From Thauera terpenica 58Eu (lineage in GTDB: Bacteria > Pseudomonadota > Gammaproteobacteria > Burkholderiales > Rhodocyclaceae), in NCBI RefSeq assembly GCF_000443165.1, contig NZ_ATJV01000001.1:124001-188000 (forward strand): 64,000 nt of DNA, read 5' to 3'. The notes under the pieces were generated by a model. It did not search any database, was not told the origin of the DNA, and worked only from the letters and a program-made list of their open reading frames with translations. A program made the translations under genes and the position numbers. Positions 58,274 to 64,000 of the stretch are shown here, one piece after another. The stretch's first letter is position 1. The number at the start of each line of letters is the position of its first letter.

Positions 58274-58342
58274 TTGTTGTGGGCCGGTTTCTCCCCTGCG
58301 CTGTTGCCATACCTGGCTGATCGCTGCGCCAGCGACTCATCG

Positions 58343-59551
58343 ATGCAGGCAAAACTTGTCGTAAAGAATCTATACAAGGTCTTCGGGGAGCATCCCCGCG
58401 AGGCCATGAAAATGGTCGAGCAAGGGCTGGACAAAGCCGCGATCTTCGCGCGCAGCGGCCAGACCCTGGGCGTCAATGACGCCTCGTTCGAGGTCAATGA
58501 GGGCGAGATCTTCGTGGTCATGGGCCTGTCGGGCTCGGGAAAATCCACCCTGGTGCGGCTGCTCAACCGGCTGATCGAACCGACCGCCGGCCAGGTGCTG
58601 GTCGATGGCCGCGACATCGCGCGCATGTCCGACACCGAGCTGCGTGATTTTCGGCGCAAGCACATGAGCATGGTGTTTCAGTCCTTTGCGCTCATGCCGC
58701 ACCTGAGCGTGGTGGAGAACACGGCCTTCGGCCTCATGCTCGCCGGCGAAGCGGAGCAGACACGCACCCAACGCGCCATGGTCGCGCTTGAACAGGTCGG
58801 GCTGGCGCAATGGGCGGAGAGCTATCCGGACGAGCTCTCGGGCGGCATGCAGCAGCGCGTCGGCCTCGCCCGCGCCCTGGCGAACGACCCCGACATCCTG
58901 CTCATGGACGAGGCCTTCTCCGCGCTCGACCCCCTGATCCGTGCCGAGATGCAGGACGAACTGGTCAAGCTGCAGGCCGGCCACAAGCGCACCATCATCT
59001 TCATCTCCCACGACCTCGACGAGGCCATCCGCATCGGCGACCGCATTGCCATCATGGAAGGTGGCAACGTGGTCCAGGTGGGCACCGCCGAGGAGATCCT
59101 GCGCAAGCCGGCCAATGACTATGTGAGGTCCTTCTTCCGCGGCGTGGACGCCAGCTCCATCCTGTCGGCGGCCGATCTCGCCCGCCGCACCCAGGTCAAC
59201 ATCATCGACCACGCCGGCATGGGCGTGCACAGCGCCCTCGAACGGCTGCGCAGCCACGACCGCGAATTCGGCTACGTGGTCAGCCCGGACCAGCGGCTGA
59301 TGGGCGTGGTGTCGGTGGATTCGCTGAAGAAAGTGGCGCGCAGCAGCGACAACCCCAAGCTTCGCGAGGCCTTCCTGCCTGGCGTCGAAAGCGTGGCCCA
59401 CGACTGCCCCATCGCCGGCCTCTACGAACCCTTGACCCAGCATCCCTACGGCCTGCCGGTGGTTGACGCCAAGGGCCGCTACCGCGGCTCCATCACCCGC
59501 AACACGATGCTCGAGTTCCTGCATGCACAAAACTCGGAGACGAGCCAATGA
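58343..59551 (+). CDS. proV: Glycine betaine/proline ABC transporter ATPase
   Basis: ATPase of the ProU osmoprotectant importer, 402 aa. Walker [10 protein letters not shown] near residue 61, signature LSGGMQQR near 165, Walker [14 protein letters not shown] near 185, H-loop ISHD, and two C-terminal CBS domains (about 285-400). The N-terminal [15 protein letters not shown] segment is typical of ProV. ATG 58343 removes 23 unconserved residues. Stop and proW start overlap (ATGA). Confidence 0.95.
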   Translation: MQAKLVVKNLYKVFGEHPREAMKMVEQGLDKAAIFARSGQTLGVNDASFEVNEGEIFVVMGLSGSGKSTLVRLLNRLIEPTAGQVLVDGRDIARMSDTELRDFRRKHMSMVFQSFALMPHLSVVENTAFGLMLAGEAEQTRTQRAMVALEQVGLAQWAESYPDELSGGMQQRVGLARALANDPDILLMDEAFSALDPLIRAEMQDELVKLQAGHKRTIIFISHDLDEAIRIGDRIAIMEGGNVVQVGTAEEILRKPANDYVRSFFRGVDASSILSAADLARRTQVNIIDHAGMGVHSALERLRSHDREFGYVVSPDQRLMGVVSVDSLKKVARSSDNPKLREAFLPGVESVAHDCPIAGLYEPLTQHPYGLPVVDAKGRYRGSITRNTMLEFLHAQNSETSQ

Positions 59552-60690
59552 GCGATCAAGACACCTCCAATCCGTGGGCGACAAGCACTGAAACCACCCC
59601 TGCCCCGGCAGCACCCAGCAATCCCTGGGGCAGCACGAGCGCCGACGACAGCGCCGCGACGAGCGCACCCGGCGCTGACGACTGGCTGATCGAGGCCGCG
59701 CTGCCCGGCGATGCCAGCGCACCGGCCTTCGACTGGGCCCAGCCCTTCGACGGCGCGGTGATCCCCCTTGACGAGTGGGTGGACAGTGGCCTGACGTGGA
59801 CGGTGGACAACTTTCGCCCCGCCTTCCAGGCCGTGCGCGTGCCCATCGATGCCACGCTGAACGGTATCGAGCATGGGCTGCTGGCGGTGCCGCCGCTGCT
59901 GATGATTGCCCTCATCGGGCTCATCGCCTGGCAGGCGAGCGGGCGCCGGCTGGCGTTCGGCACTGTCCTGTCACTGCTGGTGATCGGCTTCATCGGCGCC
60001 TGGAGCGAAGCCATGGTGACGCTGTCGCTGGTACTTACCTCGGTCGTGTTCTGCATGCTGCTGGGCCTGCCGCTGGGCATCCTGATGGCACGCAGCGAGC
60101 GCCTGGAGAAGCTCGCCCGCCCTGTGCTCGACGCCATGCAGACCACACCCGCTTTCGTCTATCTGGTGCCGGTGGTGATGCTGTTCGGCATCGGCAACGT
60201 ACCCGGCGTGGTGGTGACGATCGTGTTCGCGCTCCCACCGCTGATCCGGCTCACCAACCTGGGCATCCGCCAGGTGCGCCCGGACCTGATCGAGGCCGCG
60301 CTCGCGTTCGGCGCCTCACCGTGGCAGCTACTCACCCGCGTGCAGCTGCCGCTGGCGATGCCGACCATCATGGCCGGCATCAACCAGACGCTGATGCTGG
60401 CGCTGTCGATGGTGGTGATCGCCTCGATGATCGCCGTGGGCGGGCTGGGCCAGATGGTGCTGCGCGGCATCGGCCGCCTCGACATGGGCCTGGCAACGAT
60501 AGGCGGGCTGGGCATCGTCATCCTCGCCATCATCCTCGATCGCATCACCCAGGCCATGGCCACACAGGAGCGCAAGAGCGGGCGCTGGTACGAAAGTGGC
60601 CCCCTCGGGCTGTTGTTCGGCAAACGCCAGCCCAAGCCAGCTCAGCACCCAGCCGACGAGACCGACATCGGCGCACAGCAACGCGCCTGA
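59548..60690 (+). CDS. proW: Glycine betaine/proline ABC transporter permease
   Basis: Membrane subunit, 380 aa. The long N-terminal region (~100 residues) carries repeated NPW motifs (SNPWAT, SNPWGS) as in E. coli ProW, followed by [20 protein letters not shown]. Six to seven membrane helices come next, with the EAA loop [20 protein letters not shown] near 252. It overlaps proV by 4 bp and precedes proX by 62 bp. Confidence 0.95.
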   Translation: MSDQDTSNPWATSTETTPAPAAPSNPWGSTSADDSAATSAPGADDWLIEAALPGDASAPAFDWAQPFDGAVIPLDEWVDSGLTWTVDNFRPAFQAVRVPIDATLNGIEHGLLAVPPLLMIALIGLIAWQASGRRLAFGTVLSLLVIGFIGAWSEAMVTLSLVLTSVVFCMLLGLPLGILMARSERLEKLARPVLDAMQTTPAFVYLVPVVMLFGIGNVPGVVVTIVFALPPLIRLTNLGIRQVRPDLIEAALAFGASPWQLLTRVQLPLAMPTIMAGINQTLMLALSMVVIASMIAVGGLGQMVLRGIGRLDMGLATIGGLGIVILAIILDRITQAMATQERKSGRWYESGPLGLLFGKRQPKPAQHPADETDIGAQQRA

Positions 60691-60752
60691 TCCCGACACC
60701 GGCCTATCCCCTTACTGACACACTCATTACCGCACCCACACAGGAGTCCTGC

Positions 60753-61772
60753 ATGCAAAAAAGACGTTTCCTCAAGAACATTCTCGGTGGCGCCGCCATC
60801 GCCCTGGCCGCTGCCGCCCCTTTCCACGCCCATGCTGCCGAAATGCCGGGCGCGGGGGTGAAGGTGCAGCCGCTGAAGAGCTCGATCGCCGAAGAGACCT
60901 TCCAGACCCTGCTCGTCATGCAGGCGCTGAAGGACCTGGGCTATGAGGTCGAGCCCATCAAGGAAATCGAATACGCCGCCGGCCATATCGCAATCGGCAA
61001 CGGCGACGCCACCTTCATGGCCGACCATTGGGATCCACTACATGTGGATTTCTACGAAAAGGCCGGCGGCGACGCCAAGCTGTATCGTCAGGGCGTGTAT
61101 TCGGACGGCGCGCTGCAGGGCTACCTGATCGACAAGAAGACCGCAGACCAGTACGGCATCAAGAGCATCGATCAGCTCAAGGACCCCGCCATCGCCAAGC
61201 TGTTCGACACCGACGGCGACGGCAAGGCCGACCTCGCCGGCTGCAACCCGGGCTGGGGCTGCGAGAAAGTCATCGAGCACCACCTCGACACCTATGGCCT
61301 GCGCGACGCAGTCACGCACAAGCAAGGCTCCTACGCCGCCATCATCGCCGACACCATCACCCGCCAGCAGCAGGGGCAGGCCGTGCTCTATTACACCTGG
61401 ACACCGTACTGGGTGAGTGGCGTGCTGGTTCCGGGCAAGGACGTGACCTGGCTGCAGGTGCCGTTCTCGGCCCTGCCGGGCGAACGCAAGGATGTCGACA
61501 CCGCCCTGCCGGACGGCTCCAACTATGGTTTCCAGGCCAACAAGCAGCACATCGTCGCCAACCGCGCATGGGCCATGGCCAATCCGGCGGCGGCGAAACT
61601 GTTTGCCGTCATGAAGCTGTCGAACAACGACATCAGCGCGCAGAACAAGCGCATGCGTGACGGCGAGGACAAGGAGGCCGACATCGAGCGCCACGTCGCA
61701 GGCTGGATCAAGGGCCACGCCGACGTTTACCAGGGCTGGCTCAAGGCCGCGCGCGCAGCGGCGCCGCAGTAA
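60753..61772 (+). CDS. proX: Glycine betaine-binding periplasmic protein
   Basis: Solute-binding protein of ProU, 339 aa, with a signal peptide (to about residue 28, HAHA-AEM). The ligand-cage tryptophans recalled for E. coli ProX have counterparts in DHWDPLH near 92, GCNPGWGCE near 162 (with the disulfide Cys pair) and YYTWTPYW near 212. Start ATG 60753 with AGGAG 9 bases upstream. It should bind glycine betaine and proline betaine. Confidence 0.95.
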   Translation: MQKRRFLKNILGGAAIALAAAAPFHAHAAEMPGAGVKVQPLKSSIAEETFQTLLVMQALKDLGYEVEPIKEIEYAAGHIAIGNGDATFMADHWDPLHVDFYEKAGGDAKLYRQGVYSDGALQGYLIDKKTADQYGIKSIDQLKDPAIAKLFDTDGDGKADLAGCNPGWGCEKVIEHHLDTYGLRDAVTHKQGSYAAIIADTITRQQQGQAVLYYTWTPYWVSGVLVPGKDVTWLQVPFSALPGERKDVDTALPDGSNYGFQANKQHIVANRAWAMANPAAAKLFAVMKLSNNDISAQNKRMRDGEDKEADIERHVAGWIKGHADVYQGWLKAARAAAPQ

Positions 61773-61798
61773 GCACTCGCCTGCGTCGGCCACCTCAG

Positions 61799-61842
61799 CG
61801 CCCGCCCCTGGCTGCCACCGAGCAGCCGCGGGCGGGCGTTTT
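61799..61842 (+). terminator. Strong intrinsic terminator of proVWX
   Basis: A stem of up to 17 pairs with one mismatch (CGCCCGCCCCTGGCTGC against GCAGCCGCGGGCGGGCG, loop CACCGA) followed by TTTT. It lies 26 bp after the proX stop and before the convergent trpS end. Confidence 0.85.
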
Positions 61843-61857
61843 CCATCTGGGTGCCTG

Positions 61858-63165
<1,308 letters not shown>

Positions 63166-63416
63166 GGATCGCTCCGGCAGAAACTTGGACAAAGAGCGCG
63201 AGTTTAACGGCTTACGCGCGACGGGATAAGGCGCACGACGCGTACCATTCCAGGCTCGGCGGCCACAGCCCTGCCCCAGCCAGCAGCGCAGGCGAACAGG
63301 AAATGCACGGAACAACACCCGGCGTTCGAAGACAAAACGCAGTTGCCGCCTGGCTGCACACCCGCCCCCGGGCACATTCACCCCACTGAAAAAATCGAAC
63401 AAGGAGCCCTGAACCC

Positions 63417-64000
63417 ATGCTGGAAGACCTCACCAACCTGGACTGGATAAGCACCTACGCCCTGCCCTGGGGCATCAATGTGCTGCTTGCCATCGGCACC
63501 TTCATTGTCGGGCGCTGGATCGCGGGCATCGTCGTGGGCGTGGCGCGCAAGCTGCTCACCCGCGCGCGCATCGATGTGATTCTGGTGAATTTCATCGTCT
63601 CGATCCTGAACGGCGTGCTGTGGCTGGTCGTCATCATCGCCGCCCTCAATCGACTCGGCGTGGACACCACCTCGCTGGTGGCGCTGATTGCAGCCGCTGG
63701 TCTGGCCGTTGGCCTGGCGCTTCAGGACTCGCTGAAGAACTTCGCCGCCGGCGTCATGCTGATCCTGTTCCGCCCCTTCAAGGCTGGCGACTTCGTCGAG
63801 GCCGGTGGCACCTCGGGCGTGGTGGAAATGATCAACATCTTCAGCTCCACCTTCCGCACCGTGGACAACCGCGAGATCATCGTGCCCAACGGCGCCATCT
63901 ACTCCGGCGTGATCACCAACTACTCCGCCCGCCCCACGCGGCGCATCGACCTGCTGTTCGGCATCGGCTACGACGACGACATCCGCAAGGTGAAGACCAT
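63417..64000 (+). CDS. mscS: Mechanosensitive channel MscS, 3' partial
   Basis: Small-conductance mechanosensitive channel that opens on hypo-osmotic shock. The visible 194 codons hold the three membrane helices, TM3 with its Gly/Ala-rich pore pattern (LVALIAAAGLAVGLALQDSL near residue 84), and the beta domain (FRPFKAGDFVEAGGTSGVVE; VPNGAIYSG). The gene runs past the right edge. AAGGAG lies 11 bases before ATG 63417. Nearby proVWX is also an osmotic system. Confidence 0.93.
   Translation, partial: MLEDLTNLDWISTYALPWGINVLLAIGTFIVGRWIAGIVVGVARKLLTRARIDVILVNFIVSILNGVLWLVVIIAALNRLGVDTTSLVALIAAAGLAVGLALQDSLKNFAAGVMLILFRPFKAGDFVEAGGTSGVVEMINIFSSTFRTVDNREIIVPNGAIYSGVITNYSARPTRRIDLLFGIGYDDDIRKVKT

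Larger units (their letters stand above)
57942..58342. other. 401-bp divergent control region and proV leader
   Basis: Lies between the PLP enzyme (minus) and proV (plus). It holds an AT-rich promoter-like patch at 58090-58130 with a 12-bp palindrome, then about 210 bases of GC-rich leader with two hairpins before the proV start. No gene was recognised; a frame open from 58274 merely extends proV upstream. Confidence 0.6.

Noticed and set aside
59775-60752. Upstream extension of the proX frame
   Set aside because: It reads through proW in another frame. The signal peptide and SD fix the ProX start at 60753.

Overview
This 64 kb window is GC-rich chromosomal DNA, densely packed with bacterial genes. 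Gene content and order point to a facultatively anaerobic betaproteobacterium of the Rhodocyclales (Azoarcus/Thauera/Aromatoleum type): ubiUVT for anaerobic ubiquinone synthesis behind an FNR-type box, rpoN-hpf-ptsN-hprK, a DUF3683 Fe-S flavoprotein, a full modEABC set and a globin-coupled c-di-GMP enzyme. The lineage is inferred from protein look and synteny, not from a search. No rRNA, tRNA, CRISPR array, insertion sequence or prophage was seen. The window cuts a ureohydrolase at its left end and an MscS channel at its right end.

Layout. 1-8.3 kb: partial arginase-family gene, sodium:solute symporter, ubiU-ubiV-ubiT, thiL-pgpA-pncC, and recA with a LexA box. 8.3-14.5 kb: recX-lptB-rpoN-hpf-ptsN-hprK and ilvA (SOS accessory, LPS export ATPase, sigma-54, nitrogen PTS). 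14.5-25.4 kb: housekeeping (ygfA, slt, cca, ttcA, midA), plus a two-gene unknown unit made of a membrane protein and a thioredoxin-reductase-like flavoprotein without its CxxC. 25.4-39.3 kb: a degenerate cyclase-FHA protein, PsiF, a DedA-like protein, the 1289-aa DUF3683 oxidoreductase, sirtuin, pyrE/xth, a DUF883-YqjE-YqjK envelope trio, and pyrimidine/purine salvage (upp-uraA, hpt). 39.6-47.9 kb: an O2-sensing GGDEF-EAL protein, molybdate uptake and storage (modEABC with divergent mop), a zinc-finger-less DksA, and a periplasmic PilJ-type protein. 48-57.9 kb: murB with a PACE efflux gene, an MFS transporter, SbtA-like bicarbonate transporter with divergent LysR regulator, a large class A PBP, and a Cys/Met PLP enzyme. 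58-64 kb: proVWX osmoprotectant importer, trpS and mscS; ProU and MscS are both osmotic-stress functions.

The most interesting observation is upstream of the PACE-family efflux gene. On the minus strand, two tandem GC hairpins carry identical ACGA tetraloops, which is the hallmark of the guanidine-II (mini-ykkC) riboswitch. They lie between a plausible promoter and the GTG start. This suggests a guanidine-responsive PACE transporter, in a transcript that runs on into murB with 1 nt between the genes. Other leads are the FNR box on ubiUVT, the unknown membrane/flavoprotein pair with a 16-bp palindrome, ModE-like sites between modE and mop, a structured leader before proV, and a TrpS with a YegP-like C-terminal domain.
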